From JBPESN01 sp051710625 (lineage in GTDB: Bacteria > Pseudomonadota > Gammaproteobacteria > Enterobacterales > Enterobacteriaceae): DNA of 15,004 nt. Where the stretch lies: assembly GCF_051710625.1 (NCBI RefSeq), contig NZ_JBPESN010000054.1, forward strand, positions 1 to 15,004. Reading direction: 5' to 3'. This document shows positions 7,640-15,004 of the stretch, piece by piece; the stretch's first letter is position 1; the number at the start of each line of letters is the position of its first letter. The notes under the pieces were generated by a model. The model was given only the letters and a program-made list of their open reading frames with translations, made no database searches and had not been told where the DNA came from. The position numbers and the translations under genes were made by a program.

Positions 7640-7903
7640 GCGGTGGCGGTCCCAGAAAGTGTATTCATGGGAAACAGCCTAACCTGGACGTCGGGCATCT
7701 CGTCGTGACGGGGGTGTAGGGGGTAAGAGTGGGGGAAGGAAAAGGACACAAACGGACTGCCATCAGACTACACCGCTGACACGGGCGGCGATACCCCGTT
7801 TAAAACTTGTTTAAATCGCTCCAGAATCGCTTAACACGGTTTCACCCGCATCATCCGCCTGTGCCTAAACTATCAAAAAATGCGCCACGGCTTTTACAGA
7901 GTG
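7640..7903. other. Largest non-coding gap in the module, between gpG-like and protease genes
   Basis: This 264-base stretch is the only sizeable break in an otherwise overlapping gene series. It is more AT-rich than the rest and holds the GTTTAAA pair at 7798-7815. I found no convincing coding frame in it and no clear hairpin terminator. I also found no unambiguous -35/-10 pair. Its position before the head genes suggests a promoter for the protease and capsid genes, which is inference only. Confidence 0.5.
7798..7815. repeat. Paired GTTTAAA direct repeats, 11 bases apart
   Basis: GTTTAAA occurs at 7798-7804 and again at 7809-7815, so the copies are offset by 11 bases, about one helical turn. 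Each contains the palindrome TTTAAA. A same-face pair of this kind could bind a dimeric regulator of the downstream head genes. It might also be chance in an AT-rich patch. Confidence 0.4.
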
Positions 7904-8386
7904 TTACTCGTCCAGCGCGCGCTGAAGGTAATCATTGACGGTGTGCACCAGGGCCTGATAGTCCTGCTCGGTCAGACTGAGAAAGGGCCGCGCCGGTATC
8001 GTTGAGCCGGGATGATTGACGCGTTTTACCACCCGACCGTTAAAGGCCAGCGCCTTTTTATAGCGGGGGGGAATGATATGGGGCCGGGTGGTGGTACCCT
8101 GCTGGTGAATGCGCGTATACACCACATTGATCTCCACCACTGCCTGGTCGTTATCGGCGTCGCTGTCAATGGAGGCGGCCAGCCGCCCTGATTGCTGCAG
8201 GATTTTGCCGGCGCGGTCAATGGGCATCCAGCGCGGGCGCTTTTCCTGCTCGAAATTCTCCATCACCGCGTCATACAGGTCTTCACTGAGGCTGCGCATC
8301 AACGGCTGGCGGTGGCTCAGGGACTGCGCCAGCCGCTTAAGGGCTTGACGCAGGGCATCGGAAACAGTGATCGTGACGTCAATCAT
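7904..8386 (-). CDS. Phage virion morphogenesis protein (Mu gpG-like), intact
   Basis: This is a Mu gpG-type virion morphogenesis protein, needed for head-tail joining or tail completion. The 160-codon frame is unbroken from ATG 8386 to TAA 7904. The N-terminus MIDVTITVSDALRQALKRLA is typical. RWMPIDRAGKILQQSGRLAA, followed by a series ending in VVYTRIHQQGTTTRPHIIPP, matches the family pattern of a substrate-like core with an IH-G motif. The C-terminus STIPARPFLSLTEQDYQALV is also characteristic. The start overlaps the gpF-like stop (ATGA). It is the longest intact gene of the prophage in this window. Survival may be chance, since its partners are broken. Confidence 0.9.
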   Translation of the reverse strand: MIDVTITVSDALRQALKRLAQSLSHRQPLMRSLSEDLYDAVMENFEQEKRPRWMPIDRAGKILQQSGRLAASIDSDADNDQAVVEINVVYTRIHQQGTTTRPHIIPPRYKKALAFNGRVVKRVNHPGSTIPARPFLSLTEQDYQALVHTVNDYLQRALDE

Positions 8387-9659
8387 GGTGTATACTCATG
8401 GCAGGGTGGTTGTTTCCAATGGGTAACGGTTGCTGTCACGCTGCCAGCATGATCCGGTTCGAGTCCGACGCCACCCGCTCAATCCAGCGTACCCCATAGC
8501 AGATCATAAACCCCTTTGTTACGCAGTGCTGATAGGTCTTGCAGGATCTTGCCGGTACGTATCAGGTTTGTGTTAACTTTTTCACGCTTACCATTCAGCT
8601 CATTACGTACCTTGAGCGTGCCGTCAATGTACACCAGGAGCTTCCCCGTCCCCTCAACCCGATCGAACACATACAGTAACGCCGGCGTCGCCTGCTGTTG
8701 GTCGTAGATGATCGCGGGCGGCTGGCTCAGCGATAATACCAGGGTCGCCCAGAAGGGTAGTCGGCGGCTCGCCCTGCTTGCTGACGCGAGTAGCGTGCAG
8801 CAAGGTTGGCGTCCGTCAAGGTGATCACTGCCGAGTCCAACACCACGCCTTTGCAGGACAGCGCGTCCACCACGGTAGGACGCAATGCGCCGACAGGGCG
8901 AACGTCGCCGCGTGCCTGCTGCAGGGCCATCACCTGACTGACGCAGTTACCGGTATTGCTGCGGTTGAGAGCATGAAGTAACGACGGGTGGTCCAGCGTT
9001 TCCTCTACCGCCTGCGCCGCCGGCCGGGTATCGGCGCGGGCGGCGCGGTTGAGCAGCTGCTCGCCGAGATGGCTGAGGTAGCCTTTGCCGGGGTTCAGAT
9101 GAAAGCCTGCATCCGGGGTAAATACATGGCCGGTTTTGGGGTCTTTCAATTCTGTCACCGGCCGCGTCTTGCTGTTCACGCCCTGCGGCTGGTCAACCGT
9201 GACGCGATAGTCGTCGGTGGACTCCAGTCCGATGGGGTGACCTGCAAGCTGGTCGACGTTTTCGCGCAGCCGCTGATGGCGCCCGGCCCATATAGGCAGA
9301 TTGGGTATTGGCGCGAAAAATAGTCTCCAGTCGGTAAGGCGACAGCTTTTTCCCCTCCAGCTCGCCGTCTACTGAGGCTTTTAGCCCTTTGCCCAGCCCG
9401 CCCTTGCGCTGAAGTAGCGGCAAGACCTTATCCTGGAACTGTGTCAGCGTCTTGCCGTGGCGCAAGCTGTCCGCCAGCGCGGTTTTCATGTCAGTTAACA
9501 CATCTAGCTTAAGAATACCCGCCACCGTAAAAGGCACGGGCGTGCGCCTCGTCGGCCACGTCCTTGCCAGCGAAAATTAAAGGCGTAGCCCTTTGATCCA
9601 AAATACGCCACCGCCTTTTCCGGCGTCAGGGTCATGGCATAGCCCAGGTCAACGGTCAC
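8383..9659 (-). pseudogene. Minor head protein (Mu gpF-like / SPP1 gp7-type), frameshifted, with an extra C-terminal domain
   Basis: This is a minor head morphogenesis protein that acts at the portal during capsid assembly. The start is GTG 9659, overlapping the portal stop (VTVDLGYAMTLTPEKAVAYF). A shift near 9560 leads to AFTVAGILKLDVLTDMKTAL and YRLETIFRANTQSAYMGR, the conserved gpF core. A shift near 9285 leads to NSKTRPVTELKDPKTGHVFT and LDHPSLLHALNRSNTG. A further shift near 8730 opens LYVFDRVEGTGKLLVYIDGT. A TGA at 8479-8481 then interrupts before GGVGLEPDHAGSVTATVTHW. The authentic stop is 8383, overlapping the gpG-like start. The last 90 residues look like a PBECR-type nuclease or toxin-like tail domain seen on some gpF proteins. 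That identification is tentative. Confidence 0.85.
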
Positions 9660-11223
9660 TGAGTCGCCCCTAGATATCCGCGACAAAAATGGCCTGGGCT
9701 ATCAGCTGCCGCAAGGTCTGGTCGTCAAGCTGGGGCCAGGCTTCTGCCAAGCATGGCGGTCACCGCCTTCGGCGTCTGCCCCTGCTGCAGGGCGGGTGAC
9801 CAGCGGGGTCAGCAGCGTCTGCATGGTCTTGTTGACCGGCGTTGCCAGTCTGCCCGGGGGGCGTCTTCCAGCGTTTGCTCGGTGGCGGTAAGCGTGTGCG
9901 CAACGCTCAGCGCCGCCATGCCCGGCCAGCACTTCGGCATCAGGCTGGCCCCGATAAAGATCAGCAGGTTGCCCGGCGGCTGCAGCAGGGGCTCGTCGTC
10001 CCGGGCAGCGAGAATGCCGCTTTCCGGACGCGCCCAGGCCACCGGCACGCCGCCGCGCACCAGGAGAACCAGGGTCTCGGCGGTCTCCTTCATATCGCGT
10101 GCCTGGCGGGTATCAAACTCAAAGCGGCACATGCGGCGCGGGGTGATATCGCTATAGCTGTTAAGCTTGAGCAACGGGTAAAGCAGGTCGCGGGTTAGGG
10201 TACCGGCCAACTGCACCGCGCGTCACTGGCAATCAGCTCATGGCGCACCTCGTTATGCACGTTGCCCAAAGCATTGGTGCTGCTCTTGCCGTCCGCCTGG
10301 GTGGTCAGGGCGCCGCCCAGAATGACCTTGGACTGGGTGCTTTCGCATCACTGCATCATACTGGAACGGGTCGACCTGCCCTTGTGCAGCGGACTCAAAG
10401 CGGATAGCGGTGCGTTCGTGGATAATGCCGCCGGCGTTATGCCCCAGGGCGCGCAGCGCCCACAGCAGCATGTTTTTCTCTTCCTCGCTGGCCCCGTCGG
10501 AATAGGTGCCCACCCGCGTCGGCAGGCCGTAGATTTCCAGAAACTCTGCCAGGTCACGGGCAGCAATATTCTTGAACAGGTAGGTCCATACCAGTACCCG
10601 GAACAAGCCGCTTTCCGCTACCCAGCCGCTTTTGGCCTGGTGACGATCCAGCAGCCAGCCGACGGGGTTAAGCTCAGCGCCGTCGAGGCTGCCGTCAATC
10701 AAGCGGATGGGGCGTTACGGTTATGGGTCGCGGTCTGGAACCAGCGTTGCGGGCGCTTGTAGAAGGCGCAGGGCAGGCAGATGTTTTCCGCCTGTTTCCA
10801 GCCGATTTCCACGGCGGCAAAGCCGTGACCAATGGTGTCCAGCAAGTCGAACAGCAGCGTTTCAAACTCCGGCAGGTCTGAAAACCATTCCGGCGCGGCG
10901 TCCGCCATGGCCTTTTCCTGTGCGCTGTGATGACGCGGCGGCACAATGCGCCAGGTGAGCGGCATCACCGAACGGCGGCGCTTGCTCATCTCGGCAAACA
11001 GGTGGCCGTCGCGCTCCTCCATATCAAAAAACAGGTCAGCCTGGCGCACCAGATGCCCCTGTTCGGCCTCGCTCAGGATGTCATACACCCGGCGGATATC
11101 GATGCCCAGCGAGAAGTGCTCGCTCAGTTGTTGATAACGTAGGTGGCGGTCATCGGCAGTTTGTGGCTGCGTCAGGGTGTGGCAGCGCAACAACCGGCCG
11201 TAAATATCGGTGAGCATGCCCAT
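9649..11223 (-). pseudogene. Portal protein (DUF935, Mu gp29-like), several frameshifts and one stop
   Basis: The DUF935 portal forms the DNA entry ring of the head. It starts at ATG 11223 (MGMLTDIYGRLLRCHTLTQP) and contains the family motif LFFDMEERDGHLFAEMSKRR and TIGHGFAAVEIGWKQ. Shifts occur near 10700 (to RLIDGSLDGAELNPVGWLLD), 10340 (to SKVILGGALTTQADGKSSTN), 10220 (a missing C before AVQLAGTLTRDLLYPLLKLN), 9935 and 9750. Near the end the frame reads QLIAQAIFVADI*GRLSDR. The TAG (9670-9672) most likely replaced a Trp codon, and the true stop is 9649. The span is 525 codons, equal to the expected length of about 520. The following gene starts inside the last codons. Confidence 0.92.
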
Positions 11224-11265
11224 TACCAGCCTCCACGGGAAAAGCCCAACCGTTCGGGGTGACGG

Positions 11266-12861
11266 TCACCGGACAATGAGCGGCATTCGGTTTTCGGGCC
11301 GTGGGTCCACGGCTAGCGGCCAGAGCATGTGCAGCGCATCCGCGCCGTCGTCATGGTCGGCGCGGGGAAAGTGGCGCAGCTGCTGTATCAGGGTGGTATG
11401 GCTGGCGTGCAGGCGGATAAGCCCGTTTTCCATATGGGGCTGCAGGGTCTCAATACGCAACAGCTTGTCGGCATGGGGGATAATGGCCCGCGCCGGCACC
11501 GGGTGACCCAGCTGTGCCGCGTGTTTAATCAGCTAAGTGCGCAGGAACTCCTGGAACTGCACCGCCTCAATACTTCAGACCAGGCAGTGGTATTCCTTTT
11601 GCAGGGCAATGATGTTGCTGATAATGGCGTCCGGCAACCGCTTGCGTATCTGCGATTCCACCACATCCAGCACGCCAATGGTGCGATTAAAACCGCCGAC
11701 CAGCCGCGCTGACGGGTCACGGCTGGCCCCAGCCTTGCCAAGCCTGGGGTTGAAGGCCCCGTAGAAGACCCACTCGTTAAGCCGGTTGACCCAGAAATGT
11801 AGGCAGTGGGCAAACAGCGGATCCTCACCGCTGATCGGGTCATTCTGGTACTCGGCGTCAAAGGTGGCGTGACCGTCCCGGGCGCGGATATGCATCAGGG
11901 TCAGCAGCGGGCGAACGGACCAGGAGACTTCCGCGCCTTCCTCCATCTCGGTACGGTGTGACGTATAAAATCCTGCGGCGCGGCCTCCCCCTGGTTACGC
12001 AATACCTGCTCCCAGGTCTCCCACAGCGACATGTTCACCGGCCACTGGCGCAGGGCCTTAAACCGTGCCTGCCGCCACAATGGGTTATTCAGGGTGCGTG
12101 ATAACACCGAGTCGTGGTGCCGATATACACCACATCGAGTTTTGCGCCCGCGCCGCCCAGCGGCAGCACGGTTTTTCTCAGCCAGCTTTCCAGCTTGTCG
12201 CGCTTGTCGCGCTGGTCCGGGTTGCGCACCTGCTCGTCGTTCTCAATATCGTTCAGTATCATCAAGTCAGGACGGTACGGCCCGTGGCGCACGCCGTGCA
12301 GCTTTTTGCCGCTACCGGCCACCTGCACCTCGATGTCATTGCGCGTCAGGATGGTGCCCATCTACCAGACGCGACTGACACCGCAGGCTTCTGGGAAGTC
12401 GGCCCGTAACCGGGAGTTAAATTCCAGCTCGGCTTTGATGGCTTCGAGCATCGGGTACGCCTGGTCGATGGAGTTCATCACCATCAGGGCATAGTGCTTG
12501 ATGCCACGTACCAGACACCACAGCACAAACAGCTGGCTGACCAGCGTTGACTTGGTCTCTCCGCGCGGCGCGGCGATGGCGTCTTGCTCGCCTTTCGGGC
12601 TGGCGACTGCCTGTGGCAGCCGCTGAAACAGATAGCCATGCAGTTCACTGGGGTCGGCATGACGGATATAGTGTGGAAAATAGATCTGCACAAAATAGCG
12701 CGATAGCCGTTCACCGGGTCAGCCACCTGTGAACGCCGCGTCGCCATGGCTTCCGCCCCGGCATCAAAACCCAGGCATTCGGCCTTGATGGTGCGGCGCA
12801 GGCTAGAGGCCAGCGCCGCCAGCGAGTACTGGAATTCACGGATGGAAAATTTCGCCGCCAT
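11266..12861 (-). pseudogene. Terminase large subunit (Mu gp28-like), three stops and several frameshifts
   Basis: This is the ATPase/nuclease that packages phage DNA. It starts at ATG 12861 (MAAKFSIREFQYSLAALASS). A shift near 12700 leads to IYFPHYIRHADPSELHGYLF and the Walker A-type segment APRGETKSTLVSQLF. A TAG lies at 12362-12364 (GVSRVW*MGTILTRNDIEVQ). ILNDIENDEQVRNPDQRDKR follows, containing the Asp-rich LNDIEND motif. Shifts near 12120 and 11970 lead to FDAEYQNDPISGEDPLF and VGGFNRTIGVLDVVESQIRK. Stops at 11575 (TGA) and 11533 (TAG) precede HADKLLRIETLQPHMENGLI and the nuclease-end motif ADHDDGADALHMLW. The span is 532 codons, a normal size for BcepMu-type terminases. Confidence 0.93.
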
Positions 12862-12891
12862 ATCTCGCTTTAAATCCCCTGTAAACGCGGT

Positions 12892-13105
12892 TTACACGCC
12901 ATGATGACGCTCAGCCAGTACCGCGTTGATGCGCGACACCAGGGTCTCTGCCACCGTGTCAACGCTGCCGGCGACACTCGCCAAACATAAAAAAGTGCGC
13001 ACCGCCGTCCAGACCGACAGACACATTCTCGCCAGCGACCCTGACCACGCTGACCTCGGCCGGGGCGAGGTACACGCCCGGCAACAGCTTGACCAGCTGC
13101 TTCAT
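12892..13105 (-). pseudogene. Small unknown protein B next to the terminase, frameshifted
   Basis: This small gene starts at ATG 13105 inside the stop of its upstream neighbour (GCATGAAG). It reads MKQLVKLLPGVYLAPAEVSV and then VRVAGENVSVGLDGGAHFFM. Near 12970, after FMFGE, one base is gained or lost. The intended end (VDTVAETLVSRINAVLAERH) is found in the next frame and stops at TAA 12892. Without repair translation ends after about 48 residues. The repaired product would be about 70 residues, soluble, with beta-strand-like repeats followed by a short helix. I do not recognise a named family. It resembles its upstream neighbour (see the gene at 13102-13302), so the two may be tandem paralogues. 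Confidence 0.65.
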
Positions 13106-13302
13106 GCCAGCGCCGCCTCTATCTGGTTTTTGATGCGGGTTGACGCCTGAAAGGGTGTTTCGCCATAGGCGACATCCACGGTATGCACCGCGCCGTCGCG
13201 TAGCTTGACAAACACCTTGCCGCCGTTGCTGATCTAAACCTTGGTGATTTCCTCGGCGATAACGGCTACGTCATCCCGGATTTCAACGAATTGATTAGCC
13301 AT
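13102..13302 (-). pseudogene. Small unknown protein A next to the terminase, one nonsense codon
   Basis: This 66-codon frame starts at ATG 13302, two bases beyond the preceding stop, and reads MANQFVEIRDDVAVIAEEIT. A TAG follows at codon 23 (13234-13236), then ISNGGKVFVKLRDGAVHTVD and STRIKNQIEAALA, ending at TGA 13102. The frame is otherwise intact, so the TAG is most likely a simple point mutation. The family is unknown to me. Its layout (charged N-terminus, beta-like centre with D-G-A/G, helical end with I-x-x-Q-I-x-x-A-L) resembles that of the following small gene. Position between a DUF1804 gene and the terminase suggests a packaging-related or accessory role, by inference only. Confidence 0.65.
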
Positions 13303-13796
13303 AATATTTTTCCAGTACCGGTCTGAAAGCCTCAAGAATGTCAACAAATGCCGCCAGATGTCGGGGGTGTTTGTCTTGAATAAACGCCGAGAGCAGCTTC
13401 AGGGTCTCCATGGCGGTGGCCAGCTAACTGGTCTCGGGCAGGATTTTTTTGCTGGCGGCAATGGACTTGCTCCACGCATCCGTTAAGCGTGCCAGCAGCT
13501 CAACCCGCTCTGGGGCACTCAATGTGTCAGCCAGGTTGGCTTTTTCCAGTGTCTCCTGAAACTGCGCTATCAAGCTGGTCAGGATGGCGCGCGCGATATC
13601 TTCCGGCGCGCCGTTGGCCAGCAGATGGGCGCTGCGTATCACCTCCCAGTCATCGCCATGTTCAGCGCCTCTTTTTTCCAGCGGCGGGCGGGGAATGCAC
13701 ACTGACGCCGCACTGGATTGCCGCCAGCTCCAGAGGCAGGTTGCCGAACAGATAAGCCCGGCGCAGCCCCTCGCAGGTGGCCCTGGAATGCGCCAT
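13295..13796 (-). pseudogene. DUF1804 family protein, probable small-terminase-like DNA-binding protein
   Basis: DUF1804 proteins of Mu-like phages have an N-terminal helix-turn-helix and lie just before the terminase, so a DNA-recognition or small-terminase role is inferred. The start ATG 13796 shares TAATG with the upstream gene. The N-terminus MAHSRATCEGLRRAYLFGNL, then LELAAIQCGVSV, fits the helix-turn-helix. Two frameshifts near 13690-13660 break the expected RWKKEA segment. The core GDDWEVIRSAHLLANGAPED and QFQETLEKANLADTL is intact up to a TAG at 13424-13426 (ILPETS*LATAMETLKLLSA). The true end, VLEKYYG, stops at 13295. Repaired length is about 167 residues, normal for the family. Confidence 0.85.
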
Positions 13797-13941
13797 TACA
13801 CCCCCAGTCGCGCTCGTATGAGCGCCAGCCCGGTAGCGCCGGCCCGTGCGCCCTTCACCTGCAGGTCGCGCTGTGCATCCTCACGCTGCCGAGCGCCGAT
13901 AGCAGGCTCGGGGCAATATTGAAGGCCAGATCAAGGCTCAT
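13796..13941 (-). pseudogene. Small unknown protein between spanins and DUF1804, frameshifted
   Basis: This 48-residue product, if repaired, starts at ATG 13941 inside the end of the Rz1-like gene: MSLDLAFNIAPSLLSALGSV, then a shift near 13880, then EDAQRDLQVKGARAGATGLA and LIRARLGV, ending at TAA 13796 in a TAATG overlap with DUF1804. Without repair translation ends after 28 residues. Both ends overlap neighbouring genes exactly, which is the main evidence that it was a real gene. I do not recognise the family. It is amphipathic and Ala-rich, with no membrane segment, signal peptide or cysteine motif. Confidence 0.6.
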
Positions 13942-14207
13942 CGCGCGGTCCCTCCTGTGCGCTATAGAAAGCGTTTATCGCCTGCGGCGGGCCGAGCGGG
14001 GTCAGACACCAGGCCCCGTAGTCGCTGGCGTGGTGCAGCAACGCCTCCGGGCCAAGCCCCTTTACGGGGGCGCAGCGGCATGGGCGGCAACATTAGCAGG
14101 TTGGCCGGCGGGCGCGGACAGAGTATTATCGTCGGCGGGGTAGCCGAGGGCGGCGCGGTAGCGCTGTAGCCCATCAGGTCTCAGACCGGTATAAACAGCG
14201 CCATCAT
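13931..14207 (-). pseudogene. Outer-membrane spanin (Rz1-like lipoprotein), nested in the i-spanin, broken
   Basis: Rz1-like lipoproteins join the inner-membrane spanin to fuse the membranes during lysis. ATG 14207 opens MMALFIPV*DLMGYSATAPPS, followed by ATPPTIILCPRPPANLLMLP. The short hydrophobic start and Pro-rich mature part are typical of o-spanins. Three lesions are visible. A TGA lies at codon 9 (14181-14183). The expected lipobox Cys is Tyr (TAC, 14166-14168), one transition from TGC. A frameshift near 14065 leads to LGPEALLHHASDYGAWCLTP, ending at 13931. It overlaps the last half of the inner spanin in another frame, the classic embedded Rz/Rz1 layout. It cannot yield a lipoprotein now. 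Confidence 0.75.
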
Positions 14208-14543
14208 GGGCCACCGCATAGGCAATACTCCTGTGTAACTGTTGGGTTTTCAGCGTCGGGGCGTGCTGTGTGATTTCCAGCTGCGCACTAAACCGGTCAT
14301 TGGCCCCTGCAACTGTTGCTGCCGGATCAGGGCGGTTTTCAGCGCCTGTTGTGTGGCCTGCGCCGGCTGGCGTTGTCGAGCTTCACACTCGGCCTGCCGG
14401 GTGGCCAATGTTGCCTGGGCGACCAGCCTGGCCTGCTGTGTGCCGCGCCAGTAGCCTGCACCGCCGGCCAGAGCGGCAACCACCAGTACGACTATCCATC
14501 ACGAACGGCGAATGAACTTAATCAGTGCGAGTAGCGCTGTCAT
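14062..14543 (-). pseudogene. Inner-membrane spanin (Rz-like), nonsense codon and frameshift
   Basis: This Rz-type spanin carries one N-terminal membrane segment and a periplasmic coiled coil. ATG 14543 opens MTALLALIKFIRRS, then TGA at codon 15 (14499-14501, probably a Trp), then the membrane segment WIVVLVVAALAGGAGYWRGT. The helical region LATRQAECEARQRQPAQATQ and ALKTALIRQQQLQ follows. A one-base shift near 14305, in a GGGG run, moves to ANDRFSAQLEITQHAPTLKT and on to LRPDGLQRYRAALGYPADDN, ending at TAA 14062. Repaired length is about 160 residues, the usual Rz size. The start overlaps the upstream membrane protein by 26 bases, and the Rz1-like gene is embedded in its 3' half. Confidence 0.78.
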
Positions 14544-14761
14544 CAGCGTCTCCCTGTTTACGGGCGCGCCGTCCGGCGCTAAAGCAGGCGACGCCGCCAT
14601 GGGTGACCCAGGCGCCGAGATAGACCCCGAGCGTCAGGTCGGTCTCCTACCGGCTCTAGGCACACAGCCCAGCTGACCAGAAACGCGCCGACGACAATCA
14701 CATCCGAGGTCGACAGCCTCCCCTCGGGATTAGTGACCAGCTCAGCCAGGCGCGCCATCAT
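14518..14761 (-). pseudogene. Small two-segment membrane protein in the lysis cassette (DUF2644-like), frameshifted
   Basis: This small protein starts at ATG 14761, sharing ATGA with the endolysin stop. MMARLAELVTNPEGRLSTSD followed by VIVVGAFLVSWAVCL resembles DUF2644 proteins of Mu-like prophages, which I recall with moderate confidence. A frameshift near 14645 leads to ETDLTLGVYLGAWVTHGGVA and CFSAGRRARKQGDADD, ending at TAA 14518. Repaired length is about 80 residues with two membrane segments and a basic, then acidic tail. Its position next to the endolysin and spanins suggests a holin or holin-assisting role. That role is not demonstrated by the sequence. Confidence 0.6.
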
Positions 14762-15004
14762 GGGATACGCTCACACAGATGGCCGCGCAGCGGCGCGAAG
14801 TTCCCCGACGTCCAGGCCGGCATTGAAAATCCTGGGCACAGCTTGCTGGAAAATTCATTGTGACCGTGCAGAGTGGTCTCGGGACAGCGCACACGCAGCG
14901 TCAATACTTGGGTGCGCAGCACGGCCCACTGCGCCGACGTAAACTGGTCGGTGCCCACCAGGCAGAGACCCAGCGAATCAGCGTTATGGCCGCGCACATG
15001 GGCA
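14758..15004 (-). CDS. Endolysin, N-acetylmuramoyl-L-alanine amidase (amidase_2/T7-lysozyme type), N-terminus outside window
   Basis: This is a zinc amidase that cleaves the peptide side chain from muramic acid in the cell wall at lysis. Only the C-terminal 80 or so codons are in the window. The frame is open to the right edge, so its start lies beyond 15004. AHVRGHNADSLGLCLVGTDQ and QWAVLRTQVLTLR match the PGRP/amidase_2 fold. GHNEFSSKLCPGFSMPAW holds the ligand pair His and Cys eight residues apart with Lys two before Cys, the T7 lysozyme H122/K128/C130 arrangement. It ends CERIP at TGA 14758, overlapping the next gene as ATGA. No damage is seen in the visible part. Confidence 0.88.
   Translation of the reverse strand, partial: AHVRGHNADSLGLCLVGTDQFTSAQWAVLRTQVLTLRVRCPETTLHGHNEFSSKLCPGFSMPAWTSGNFAPLRGHLCERIP

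Noticed and set aside
7636..7668. Ten-codon frame (MNTLSGTATA) before the protease start
   Set aside because: It overlaps the GTG start and could be a leader peptide, but it has no good ribosome site and may be the real N-terminus displaced by an indel. Not enough evidence to annotate.
6975..7682. Long plus-strand open frame (235 codons) opposite the protease gene
   Set aside because: It is Arg/Gln/Pro-rich and antisense to recognisable gpI-like protein. It has no family resemblance or ribosome site, and is a shadow of GC-rich coding DNA.
8445..8470. Plus-strand GGTTCGAGTCC resembling a tRNA T-loop
   Set aside because: The flanking bases pair for only about three positions, no acceptor or anticodon arm is present, and the stretch lies within the coding C-terminus of the gpF-like gene.
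359..15004. CRISPR array, origin, rRNA or tRNA genes
   Set aside because: No regularly spaced repeats, iteron clusters or RNA gene signatures were seen. The module is protein-coding prophage throughout.

Overview
The window is a decaying prophage of the transposable, Mu-like (BcepMu-type) myovirus class. One insertion sequence, on the plus strand, cuts it at the left edge. The minus strand carries an almost continuous late-gene module in the order typical of these phages. From right to left it reads: endolysin, small membrane protein, nested Rz/Rz1-type spanins, short accessory genes, a DUF1804 protein, terminase large subunit, DUF935 portal, gpF-like minor head protein, gpG-like morphogenesis protein, gpI-like protease, DUF2190-like small head protein, major head protein, DUF1320, DUF1834, a small unknown, sheath, tube, tail assembly chaperone pair, tape measure, and a scrap of tail-fibre collar domain. 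Most junctions overlap (ATGA, TAATG or GTGA), so the module was one translationally coupled operon.

Erosion is severe. I can place at least twelve in-frame stop codons and more than twenty frameshifts, and in each case the protein resumes in another frame. The genes that still read through in this window are the tail tube, the gpG-like protein, the first frame of the tail chaperone, a 62-residue small gene, and the visible part of the endolysin. Terminase, portal, major head and sheath are all broken, so the element cannot make particles by itself.

At the left end the tape-measure gene stops early and is joined to a tail-fibre collar sequence. That sequence runs directly into the end of an IS3-family element. 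The baseplate and fibre genes normally found between tape measure and collar are missing, so a large internal deletion is inferred. No plus-strand gene other than the IS transposase is supported.

Many stop codons and frameshifts in a recognisable prophage, together with an IS insertion and enterobacterial-looking sequence, suggest a recently host-restricted gammaproteobacterial symbiont. A Sodalis-like insect endosymbiont is my best guess. This is inferred from decay style and family recognition, not from any search.
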